This document shows, one piece after another, positions 23,901-28,545 of a stretch of DNA of 30,907 nt. A program made the position numbers and the translations under genes. Below the pieces are notes generated by a model. It saw only the letters and a program-made list of their open reading frames with translations. It made no database searches and was not told where the DNA came from. Source of the stretch: a virus; the IMG/VR virus record IMGVR_UViG_3300032223_002013, positions 1 to 30,907 of that record, one strand, 5' to 3'. How positions within the stretch are numbered: position 1 is the first letter of the stretch; every line of letters starts with the position of its first letter.

Positions 23901-25749
23901 CATGGGCAACATCGGCAGACCTGTGTCCACGTCCGCCATCGTTGATGAACATCAAGCCACGTTCTTTCCCAGCAAGGGCATCATGGTATGTGGTGAATGA
24001 AGCATGTCCATACTGACTGGAATGTGCATGCTTGTAGGCCTGAATAGGGTCTATTCCTTTGCTGACAAGGTAATCCCCAAACGACTTGGCATCACCTATG
24101 TGGATGTAGACATCCTTGAGCCTGTCACGGGCCGCATCGGCAGCCATCTGCAGAACGGTCCTTACGTTAGCGGAAATCTTGCTAGAGCCCATCCTGTCCG
24201 CATCGGCAATCAATGTCCTAGCGACAGTTGCGAATTCTGGATTAAGTTTTTCGTAATGCGGAAGACTACGCTCATCGAAATTCTTGATGATGAGTGCATG
24301 CGACATGCCGCCATTTGCCACAGACCAAAGATGCCTGACTGCGCCGCTGTATCCGCTCCATACCATTCCCATGGCGGCACCGCTGATTGCACCCTTATCC
24401 CTGTCATTTAGGTATCCAAGCGTGGCGAACTCAAGTCCACCCTTGTAGGAAGCCTTGAGTGCAGAAGTGGACATCTGCAGGACTGGGTCCACAGTGTAAG
24501 AGAGGAACTTAGCCGCCGCCTGACCAGACTTGGACAGAGGTGATGTGGCCACCTTCTCAAGAAGGGTAAGGCCAGACATGCCGCTTGATTCTACGACGCC
24601 AGAAGCCCTAAGTGCACCCTGATAGCCGATTTCCTTGGCAACTTCTGAGAAAGTCCTAAGGCCAAGTGAGCCTAGAATGCCGACAGTGGCCTGAACTTCT
24701 CCAGCACCGATTTCACGGCCTAGGTCAAGGGCGGCAGATTCTGCGATGTTTCGTACTTCTGCGGATGAGCGTCCAATCTTGGATGCGATGCCCTCCGTAG
24801 TGCCACCGATGATGTTGCCTACGAAAGTTGCTGGGCCTTCAAGTGCACCGCCGACTGCACCAACAGTGCCAGTGGCCATTTTTCCAGCGAGCCTAGAGGC
24901 GTAATTCTCGAACTTGGTAGCAAGACCGCCAAGGGATTTGCCAACCTTGGCCGCTTCTGCGGCACGGGTTCCTGCGGAAATAAGGCTAGAGCCAGCCTCC
25001 ATGGCGGCAACCGCACCAGCACCACCAGTCCAAGCGGAGGAAAGGATGGCTGGAAGTTCGAGGCCAATGTAGCCCATGGCGTGGGCAATCTTCGGGTTGA
25101 CGAACGACTGGATGGTCTGCCTGTCGCTGTCGTTCAGTTTAGTCAACTGGTCCAGAAGGACCTCATCGCCATTCTGAATTTTCGTGGAATGCCAAAGGAA
25201 TTTACGGGCGTCATTCCACTGCTGGGCTTCCTCACGCCAGTTTGCGGATGGCTTGCCGTTGACGAGTGCGTTGATGGCAGACTTGAACCTGAAAAGCGGT
25301 GAAGTGGGGTTCTCGGACTGTGCGGCAAGGCCCCACATGTCCCTGATTGCCCTGCCAGTGCCTTCGATGGTCGAACCAGCCCATACGGCTGGATTCGGGT
25401 TCTCAGCCATACCCTCGACGAGCGTAAGGGGGAGTGAGGCGATTTCGGAAGCGGTATCGCCAAAGAGTTTCAGGTAATCGGTATGCCTGTCAGCAAACGC
25501 ACCCTTGATTTCATTCCAATTCTTTTCGGCATCGGGAGCATCCAAGTCCAGCATCCTGTTCTTGTTCTGCTCATAGTAGTCCAAGATGTCGTTCTGGTTG
25601 TCACCAGCCGACGGAAGCGAGTTATCCTGACTGTTGCTCTGGATGTAGTCCTGTAGCGGTTGCCCATGGATACGCATCATGTCTGCGTACCTTCCTACAT
25701 CGCTAAAATCCTGTGGGTTTAAACCTTGTGCAGAGGGGTCTTCGCTCAT
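8914..25749 (-). CDS. Giant polyvalent protein (5,611 aa) with zincin-like, RadC/JAB-like and multiple polyvalent-associated domains
   Basis: A single uninterrupted frame of 5,611 codons takes up over half the window. Residues about 1-200 are helical. About 225-470 are Gly/Ala-rich hydrophobic stretches resembling membrane-active ejection proteins. A zincin-like motif HEIMGH lies at 616-621, with EEII...SEHLF downstream. Around 1995-2110, YYPEMKD, GERIRLGARM and LHEVQHALQ (H2090, E2091, H2094) form a second, canonical HExxH module of the type found in polyvalent proteins. HNHPSG at 3771-3776 is a RadC/JAB-like motif. The C-terminal 1,400 residues hold further polyvalent-associated patterns: GVSKHEMRVTGLADLL (about 4219-4234), YIEELQSD (to 4578), GLAWADARHHRTRY (about 5143-5156) and an FIKQYG segment near 5400. 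Known family members are thought to enter the host with phage or plasmid DNA and to counter defences. Neighbours are virion-type genes upstream and lysis genes downstream. No polymerase motif was recognised. Confidence 0.92.
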   Translation of the reverse strand: MSEDPSAQGLNPQDFSDVGRYADMMRIHGQPLQDYIQSNSQDNSLPSAGDNQNDILDYYEQNKNRMLDLDAPDAEKNWNEIKGAFADRHTDYLKLFGDTASEIASLPLTLVEGMAENPNPAVWAGSTIEGTGRAIRDMWGLAAQSENPTSPLFRFKSAINALVNGKPSANWREEAQQWNDARKFLWHSTKIQNGDEVLLDQLTKLNDSDRQTIQSFVNPKIAHAMGYIGLELPAILSSAWTGGAGAVAAMEAGSSLISAGTRAAEAAKVGKSLGGLATKFENYASRLAGKMATGTVGAVGGALEGPATFVGNIIGGTTEGIASKIGRSSAEVRNIAESAALDLGREIGAGEVQATVGILGSLGLRTFSEVAKEIGYQGALRASGVVESSGMSGLTLLEKVATSPLSKSGQAAAKFLSYTVDPVLQMSTSALKASYKGGLEFATLGYLNDRDKGAISGAAMGMVWSGYSGAVRHLWSVANGGMSHALIIKNFDERSLPHYEKLNPEFATVARTLIADADRMGSSKISANVRTVLQMAADAARDRLKDVYIHIGDAKSFGDYLVSKGIDPIQAYKHAHSSQYGHASFTTYHDALAGKERGLMFINDGGRGHRSADVAHEIMGHMLNKYMLMDGHMPEFFHQFFGSKRDGGVIPDQHMIDYASQMAATTMTLINKDMVNAEYRMQTGREPSPSDQSYLDFFNKKAKANYELLRGHFRDNVINVIRDEFPTMSHFLGKDLYSNVMGDVRDPAYAEIHDFQMRTGVRFGAQYLFEEIIASRSEHLFMHTNLASMTTPDAMMPVRMLLEAKRDSLFASNVTHMELAGMRVSNNQFIDANGSPSFQTMAHTYDNGKMVRWQEMDSFIKSYVKKAINSDAQPVSRLSPERQAIEARRFGKEFLFNAAKAGMTMKGTKDVNEILAERSRKGFEVLTSLDESIRPEVIVDQHGNGRIDMTRLNPAAWDALVKSGCMDEATATYGRAIADVMRHYEETGFSTPNIMTGVYWGDSHEIIRNGLLERLRGSDVPITHRVFVPFEMNMTQRITDANGRRLKSPKHSLNVTAIDYLAIHRRKIKAWSRGDVQAVFSDIGHMNRTFDSYMINMMSEPSIRVPSEELFFSEFGPKAAQVRDICHQIFGAVKRGDESYINTPSDGHVNVRGPNFPINSFKLELMVDVARSPSMPFPYHHGRSYEGFRRNLSVAGFEKVGKNERYMNANGYEILKNGSKFKVFNPFGVLMDVVDSIAKGAKIADRDIRKMDPADRMPAPSESSVNPISDLAEKVSYKDAAGMYKSNFGPDGAMLSTAGYTESGEEIKFREKLRNDWDYLDAQIMSNKAIYKDLLEEESAKSLDGFNKEFNDGHYDIGNMGVVPMTQAKGRSTGISYKNTGSYFRLIWSEEQRTFSVNVDMEHLRSIPDKSARIELLRAALDERSMALSQSMRGKFPIKSVFVEPTEKVFSHNVDSDVKIANGYKNATAKSVEESQSKSASEYAESIKWLSKSGVNALTEGTYDMSDKDAKAIYSRYATELRKIPKQDVESYKEGVVKICELALAIKESKFGTVIDSEGKERSAPSYQDKEGKISSKISELRRFLDDKESSVVESCYRVGGEILHGLFQRVDDTPNADMGSEGRNYPNMAINFIDATHESLNQSSEHPVYIFSVSRGVGIATPTLEIVTIESGKNKFRGFKGGRTLGSQKERVKQPRGFNKNTPRADGLSSITAFPAQVADMVSGSQISKRAIDRINHGHTVAAIINYCNEGVKDDVYNLFKKYESDSDRMALLEGLRDVAVENKITAAIVPAYGAIQLEKAMDQEAVRSRLSLITQYDEQKFDDWNARVKREAMATWNQSLSHYWASGKSGETALHMAVNSLYGAKMFKDFMSEADLSSIRSHIEKVASLNEKCLETATITSEPSPLLSIAGIQSIKDELRISELFDLGLVRRMYDRNGNVLNVFEFSDKEAGLNMDKNGNKPFLTPFVGEKNPEFAFANYQKLTEGGIITNKELSTSKLGDVFEHSTLYFYYPEMKDMKVEFFDGFGAQYAPPHCSGGERIRLGARMFCASEIMRSMGSKEMGNYLRSKDSLLEKFASKNPAASVILHEVQHALQERSKGMDRSIPLNKVTTGVLLGYFANLMGIEGSVLTKDMQTAKMQSMFGKDSLKKALKGEEPWVDVDSFYDKAMHDDPTAADKTIMALGDSPVFRSLHDSARPILTSALGHLAGFCAEYHDRGAVPINFAERAIRLFEESKGVVSDDRLFDMVTEFEELGDIANKFPEWSVYQIGDTQYKAARTMMGVYSSISLIKNDKSVTATEKLTLLRHAVSSFANATYLMDISESMARETQRRAGMSNVEIATNHRTDTGNFMYGSTLDLIDRAMSSSAIIKPSEISKALRDSYDGKSGNIGIVMNSIGGLTSGKDDNRMIASLGKAMLVHYFGFRAGNELTKLNRVAVAQRGWEVGEDGRVTLSDKTYMLKGNVEKFNETFAKGGIPMNMAGYTEGHSRTITIGDICRLADVVIESESGISVGNPVMDMVLSSTFPDKLKGGEIIQHLIDRGFSPDDDAVTMSKIYHIANEFNDIELTRHDITNLIALRHSFIESSSIQHGKEGTLPSTRPLTIENINKNKAIPALSGTALGNESVQKNIGYRLYTPLTKNHFNVGAYKFKQGILSFEPEKPFWVEQDVFDKAVEKHINGPFHERLRKLTTGREAENIDQVAYELNKRLAHKLLIIEPIMKQCMDWALNQKDSGNYAEFIAGLLDDAFVSSLEISANAVNNSHLAEYLWNQPEASGSVSVTGTMIKTGLERANVSHLSKGLGGAEYKFITPRGVHAPLHIGTAWYGIGMDLSDATSVYTGTAHTAEATVFAHGNSASKTSDALGAQIESEIVSNHLFGQISTYPERGLQALLYNTHSYNSTQGTSFSTFRESIDSVISHINSANDEASREVEKLKSDVTNAQAGGDVAAASLAQSKIDEIIEAQSGLTRDKAIAEKIAEMYAKAVNSNAPSIPENARRHTRFRMGQKMQGGSDERLVLASSGIQAFRIGDRAYFTPEFFLPDKNADTIVSHHAGMMSGMPIELRNANMRHLYHTDLTCPLIMHGEMLIPTEEGTIASAKKVSPSDRYSPIISRLKKIYDGNASRTFFSTPASNPTPFLQSLFGGNALVETGLFTHAVRHAKDAGMGLSDMVNAIGGEEMQRVFGDENSQAAKVVIDAPHKFVVGDKTGVSVSNAAIGAMSSPYVRMLITRGFLERSEGSPRFGVPKAFDSALHQAVVEHAMRGEYEKPMSQVSQEAQAALRDFFMSIPETVHDRIALEMSTMKNMETIGTAVGASMAYQLAEIQEQDPASFQHTIKKQFVPNMGPDGLGIRKAVDYCIVNSEHMLSSGTTATTDVNNWGFPVAHAKVFSSNMPLAVKTLDFWHGYFASLPAHEEISVPNVQSQGIVGPDYVYRGTNTMDMNSVASYMSAGTSILRNFEPMPNERFIENVHGFHQGFPSISSPIGLFNTYSYNGGNFIRTSLEKYDPNTEIRRKRFRVTNGETTLSKFIKENVECGTPDQLKSVSAQIAETPRPPSTASIIAPVVKDTISNELRRKVIRQQLAEAARSLGTEKVSTPAARFQISGRIPSSFMGMTAKQRYEFTERSTNMAFNGQGSDYAYPIGSQDVPRMGISWKRLSDGRIMINYSPDIDTPMLSEMSQNVRAKIKVGIPFRKCIGFDAHTGTIIPQSFIRMSDLVQKMNQSGMMKSLNSAKHIASLISFDPEVQRHYGKAIRLLSKDIGASEEDLSMHNHPSGDNADASKIAAFLGSSGDFYDPMSDTSSPSAKAGYGAHDFGLVSQSDHIIHLNNPQSTYATLILPADSKPEHVQAAIASLHMANNAYRGKGIIGSSNSLMAGFNFTSGNEGVYRDYARGMMSERGQSESSAPAGNEFSFNQTDSAALNYGSPNATALENYRGIISRMPNFAPDISEMSQRVFGSDAGYYVPDAERKLQLHGDREAAIRLLFPNREDLTHYAWDKKSGGNNISVVKKSGKNAGFLVGHDVVTGIDTNGNPKTSRKVVPFRTESDANAYVATISQASTEAHIPKSMFGEGSRYNVENLGQTKMIDGEIEPVRSLLFGQSETTNVIEPSSELYRVGDIEKPMTKQEALAAQRILLSNDLVSGKAPERGQIMLSVGGTELGEMERLVKNRMSFGTAGSIYRFASKAMRALAFGSDRNKHFKESITGQQMFDLMQFHGVSKHEMRVTGLADLLYRNKDEQMTRSEVQQFLTATYPMFGRHIMNRTISTSENTYHWPVTSSGEWANNKNTAKYLAKISSVENQLREIIERNEDGPSQSAKAISDIIRKSFKESLAETCGQAAADDIPADMHVADYILMATGPAGEKLRINPSTLELFRQNMISKYRDESIRQIAEHAGFDIGGLRDGFADEEYPAGMTHAEQIAFRNNSGSYDSSGVAHTGSAANWSQYASGLGPYHVHVLHGHVSDNASIARLDNYGKELKARLAAATDPKEISKVTKMLDSLKAVYNVRKALASEMRREGHWSSPSGTMQYSHLRTSDGASVFSTNIGTGISQMADEIASGGSNVHPIDYIEELQSDPYQRSTFGIKSIATALPADLKEAEGMVVLPKLQELNVKIEEERQRLNGVVRAHGKVMRTNRYMPLALSSLSFEGRFENSSRMVQHLMVEKAKSMIESASLDEHSKLKLLSIFQEDPSREVKVSKEIQGKTGLPPKIPTYVLDKSNPYYDSMCYMLGGIFIGGDGSIGNSINEESFNSLYPEANPNNPIPPNAYASISTDSFSQLKQVIFNEICRDEHFAALLPSMLDRANMDGRLGTFAYDYEALAKRVASSFEERIGRNSMITGTDRIVISNVAQDFKRMSNVSGRSIIAGIKSNGNSGYILEPSNDKFIGKPREWKENHALSAKRLYILNSSDYDTGMENGMKMVDLNLPSNVTDSMSLNGGRTARALSLTAAEAMRLDVMVSTKMGLRTKDRFLRNFTEALSERGELREKAIEAYDEIISGRNPANDHDNMETILSVENIGNGHEWRAMRTFDNAYDTQSLYEGRMGLDAPEAKHFQSRSMAAKLCELVAEAVVDGYSTHGAKDRFEALVKEKEELSKKANISLEQDVTYPNSIPLGEENAYRSMSINFLVMDALQKGKTGLAWADARHHRTRYSSSSYSADFVKFGNKLAPAGKSTNLLAYIVNHADSKKAHDDFFGKVARGELALSLQLNTHNNLTGNIIEHFKAAANEAFSDMFKRQDFEDGFKLLVDNAARRYANAFQEAVENPTPDDIGKMARNSASGDGHDDIARKLGIAYASNVPAVAIPHDKMHGYAVNYGIPRWMSEIQYAGQPLKSILAVSHDAFEIPDVRYNGASWDLYDKKSGKLLEGGINDGKLLQERIAQSSKYLGNVPFITNFIKQYGPAGGHVKRCHMLINAVKKTENLGLKNLDRTPSQSAALDHALNVTGNLNFNPKGTDAVNVGLQQKVFAGGVQDFSTNGTLTDERGPVVHGTGLYQEIEGGVSSRNTSSSEQKARFLFALYAMGLRDGMSDHEFAAAVAEASNFTSPLMVIKPEFPTQAHADNMKKLIINGIPLLSVAGYGKDTSARTAVKTFKNYIKPFKSNYRQNDQ

Positions 25750-26678
25750 TCGATTTCCTTGGATTTAGCGTCCAAAGACCTGCTAGCCAAGGATTTTTGA
25801 ACCGCACCATTCGACGAAATCAGGTCAATGCCATTGGCCTGACCAGCGGACCTAAGTTTGTCCAGAACCTGCTGTCTGGTACGCTTCAGGAGGGCCATCT
25901 CGTTGCCTCCGAGCCTACTGAACACCCTAGACGCCCTATGCGGCGTCATGGACTCGATGATTTCCATGTCATGGTCGGATACGCCAGCACCGATACCCTT
26001 GGCGTTCGTCATCATGTGAGAATAGTCCAGCATGATACGGGCTTCCAGTGCCTTGGCTTCGGCGGCATCTTGTGTCGGTAGGATACCAGAAAGCACGGAA
26101 TGTTTCTGGTAGATGCGTTCGAGGTTCGCTAGGTTGTCGAGCAAGCCCTTGCCAGTGCCAAGCAGTTCCCTGAACTTTTCGGCTTCGGTATCGCCTCCTT
26201 TGAACGGAACGGACATGACTGGAGCCTTGCGTCCGTTAATCGTTCTGTTGGCGGCTAGCATCCAAACAGGCACCTTCTTGTTGCCATCCCTAGTGGGGAT
26301 AATCTTGTCACCCCTAGGGACGATTTGCATCTGCATCTTGCCCCCGTCTTCGCCCATGTCGAATTCATGGGGCTCGAACATCTTGAACACGGACTTACCC
26401 TCCTTGGACTGCGTGAGGGCGGCGGCACCGCCGATGTCGCCCATCTCATTGGCGTAGAAGTCTGCGTCGTTCCTGTACAACGAACCAGACTGTGCCATGT
26501 TCGTAAGGCCAGCCTGACTAGCACCGCCAGCGGAGCGACGCTGGAACAACGGCTCAAGTTCGCTCAGCGGACTCATGCCAGCATTGGCGTACTGCTGTCC
26601 CCTGTTGGGGTAGTACCATTGGTCGCCAGACTGTGCCTGAACGTCGCTAGGGCTGATGCTGAAGTTGTCGGAATCCAT
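25746..26678 (-). CDS. Putative internal virion protein (310 aa)
   Basis: Starts at 26678, sharing one base with the previous stop (TAATG), and overlaps the giant gene by 4 nt. The N-terminus is Gln/Ser/Gly-rich and probably disordered. The middle (about 110-165) is beta-rich with MQMQIVPRGDKIIPTRDGNK and VPVWMLAANRTINGR. The C-terminal half is helical: a segment around YSHMMTNAKGIGAGVSDHD followed by a Pro-containing helix (SMTPHRASRV) recalls phage internal or scaffold proteins with a G-x-(V/I)-S-D-x-(D/E) motif. It likely belongs with the giant protein in the virion. No enzymatic motif. Confidence 0.77.
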   Translation of the reverse strand: MDSDNFSISPSDVQAQSGDQWYYPNRGQQYANAGMSPLSELEPLFQRRSAGGASQAGLTNMAQSGSLYRNDADFYANEMGDIGGAAALTQSKEGKSVFKMFEPHEFDMGEDGGKMQMQIVPRGDKIIPTRDGNKKVPVWMLAANRTINGRKAPVMSVPFKGGDTEAEKFRELLGTGKGLLDNLANLERIYQKHSVLSGILPTQDAAEAKALEARIMLDYSHMMTNAKGIGAGVSDHDMEIIESMTPHRASRVFSRLGGNEMALLKRTRQQVLDKLRSAGQANGIDLISSNGAVQKSLASRSLDAKSKEIE

Positions 26679-27694
26679 TACTTAGAGTTCTTCTGGTCCC
26701 ATTCGTCGAGCGTTCCGAAATGGATGCCGCCCCTAGAGTTGTTTTCGTCGGACTGGGGAATCTTGATAATTTCTGGATTTTCTGAATCGTAATTGATGGC
26801 GACGTTGAATTTCTGACCGCCCTTGCTCTGAATAGTCCCAGGAAGGTGAACGATTCCTTTAGGAGTCCACTTACCGCTAGCCTGTCCGTGTGCCCTAGCG
26901 ATTGCGTTGGTGATTCCCTTGGCATCTCCGCCCCTGAGAATCTGACTTAGGTGGGATTTGTAATCTTCTGGGGAGATGTTGTCCAAGGCCTTGTTGACGT
27001 TTTCGTCGTTCTGGCCGACGTAAAGGTCGTTGTCGCTGGCATGCCAGTCGGTGAGTCCACCCATGACTGCGGAGTTAAGTTTCTTTCGACGCTTTTCTTC
27101 GTCTTCATGAACAATCTGCGGACTTACGCTGTCGCCAAGCAGTTCATTCCAACCAGACTTTCCGACATTGTAAGCCATCTTGGCACCCTTTCCAGCACCC
27201 ATGAGTGCCCAAGGAAGGGTAACTCCAACCGCACCAAGTTGGCCTACCTTTCCGAGGCCCTGCTTGATGGATTCGTTTGCTCCCAGCATTTCGCCAAGGC
27301 CAGTTCCGATAGACTTACCCCATTGGCCAGTGACCGCATCAGAAAGAAAACTTTTAGCCTGACCCAGCCTAGACGTAGATGGGGCGGAAGTTTCAGCGAC
27401 TGTTTCTGCGGCTTTCGCACTAGATGCCTGAGCGGCCTGAGACGGCTTAGGGCTTGGTGCGGCGACCCTGCCAGAATTACGGAGCCTTTCTGCGGCCTGA
27501 GCGACTTCCATCTGACGCTGAAGGTCGGCGGCTTTCTGGGCGTTCGCTTCTGCGGTCTGAGCGGCGGCTACACGGGCCGCACGTTGCTGGAGTTGTTCTG
27601 CCCTAGCGGCGGCTTCGGCCTCACGTGCCGCAACTTCGGAAGAATGGGAGATGAGTTCACCTCCACGTCCAATTAAATCAAGGAATGATGCCAT
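26678..27694 (-). CDS. Ala-rich coiled-coil putative internal virion protein (338 aa)
   Basis: ATG at 27694 is preceded by CTCTAAAACAA with no Shine-Dalgarno. Residues about 15-80 are an Ala/Glu/Gln-rich helix (SSEVAAREAEAAARAEQLQQ) predicted to be a coiled coil. About 80-120 is an Ala/Ser/Pro linker. About 145-190 is a Gly-rich, weakly hydrophobic segment (GVTLPWALMGAGKGAKMAYN). The C-terminus is polar with a possible compact fold (about 205-338). Low complexity and an amphipathic Gly/Ala middle are usual for ejection proteins of podoviruses. It is separated by 5 nt from the previous gene. Function by context only. Confidence 0.77.
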   Translation of the reverse strand: MASFLDLIGRGGELISHSSEVAAREAEAAARAEQLQQRAARVAAAQTAEANAQKAADLQRQMEVAQAAERLRNSGRVAAPSPKPSQAAQASSAKAAETVAETSAPSTSRLGQAKSFLSDAVTGQWGKSIGTGLGEMLGANESIKQGLGKVGQLGAVGVTLPWALMGAGKGAKMAYNVGKSGWNELLGDSVSPQIVHEDEEKRRKKLNSAVMGGLTDWHASDNDLYVGQNDENVNKALDNISPEDYKSHLSQILRGGDAKGITNAIARAHGQASGKWTPKGIVHLPGTIQSKGGQKFNVAINYDSENPEIIKIPQSDENNSRGGIHFGTLDEWDQKNSK

Positions 27695-27699
27695 TTGTT

Positions 27700-28545
27700 T
27701 TAGAGATTATTAGCGTTTAAATTGTTAGTTAGGGTTGGGTTTTGCCACTTGTCGTATGCGTCAAAAAATTTACCAGCGAGTTTTTCAGCAAGTTTTCCAG
27801 CACCGAGAGGGTCACGATTAACAGTGCCAATATGAGAGTACTGGTTTGTTTTACCAAAATTAAAAGAACGTACTGCATCGTACCCTCCAGCAGTTAAGCC
27901 GTTTGCGGCACCCTCAAGTGCACCAGCGGTCTTTCCCCAGAATCCACCGCCATAATGTGCACCACGGCTGTCTTTGCTGGTAAGGTCATCGTATGCACCA
28001 TGAAGTGCAAACCCAGCATCAACCACTGGTGCATAGTGCATTACGCCTCCAAGGGTATTTCCAACGCCTTTCATCGTCTGAGTGAAGCCTTTGGCATTTT
28101 TGACCTGATTGGCACCAGCCCTGACAGAGTCTGCCGCCTGTGACCATCCTTGGCCAGTGTAGGCAGACCTTACGCTTCCAGCCCTTGCGGCTTGATAGAT
28201 GTCATTTCCGATTCCGTATGCCTTACCCATGGTGCCACGTGCACCAAGCAAGGTTGCGGCCTGACCGCCTCCAAGAAGGGCTTTTTGGCCTGTGCCGTAC
28301 CTATCCCAAGCGTATTTATTAGGTTCATCCCATCCGCCAGCGTCAATTTTCTTGGCAGTAATCGGGAGACTTGCTGAAACTAAAAATCCATCTGGATTTG
28401 ATGCATCTTCATACGGATTTTTTGAGCCGACGGAATACGGATTTTGGGATTCCTGCTTCTGTGCGTAAGGATTCTTAGCACTTACGGCATAGGGGTTTGC
28501 AGATTCATTAGAATCAGAAACATTAATGTCATTATGCGATGGCAT
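27700..28545 (-). CDS. Putative virion protein with N-terminal NPY repeats (281 aa)
   Basis: Starts at 28545, sharing one base with the stop of the upstream gene. The first 50 residues carry four Asn-Pro-Tyr motifs (residues 17-19, 25-27, 35-37, 43-45) arranged as two copies of an 18-residue unit: NPYAVSAKNPY and NPYSVGSKNPY. The remainder is Gly/Ala-rich with weakly hydrophobic helices (GQKALLGGGQAATLLGARG, TLGGVMHYAPVVDAGFALHG). It looks like an internal virion or membrane-penetrating protein. NPY repeats may be a docking tail for another virion protein. No enzyme motif seen. Confidence 0.76.
   Translation of the reverse strand: MPSHNDINVSDSNESANPYAVSAKNPYAQKQESQNPYSVGSKNPYEDASNPDGFLVSASLPITAKKIDAGGWDEPNKYAWDRYGTGQKALLGGGQAATLLGARGTMGKAYGIGNDIYQAARAGSVRSAYTGQGWSQAADSVRAGANQVKNAKGFTQTMKGVGNTLGGVMHYAPVVDAGFALHGAYDDLTSKDSRGAHYGGGFWGKTAGALEGAANGLTAGGYDAVRSFNFGKTNQYSHIGTVNRDPLGAGKLAEKLAGKFFDAYDKWQNPTLTNNLNANNL

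Noticed and set aside
9595-24411. Many plus-strand open frames of 60-290 codons opposite the giant gene
   Set aside because: They are antisense to one coherent 5,611-codon frame, show arginine/serine-rich shadow-like composition and have no start context or family motifs.
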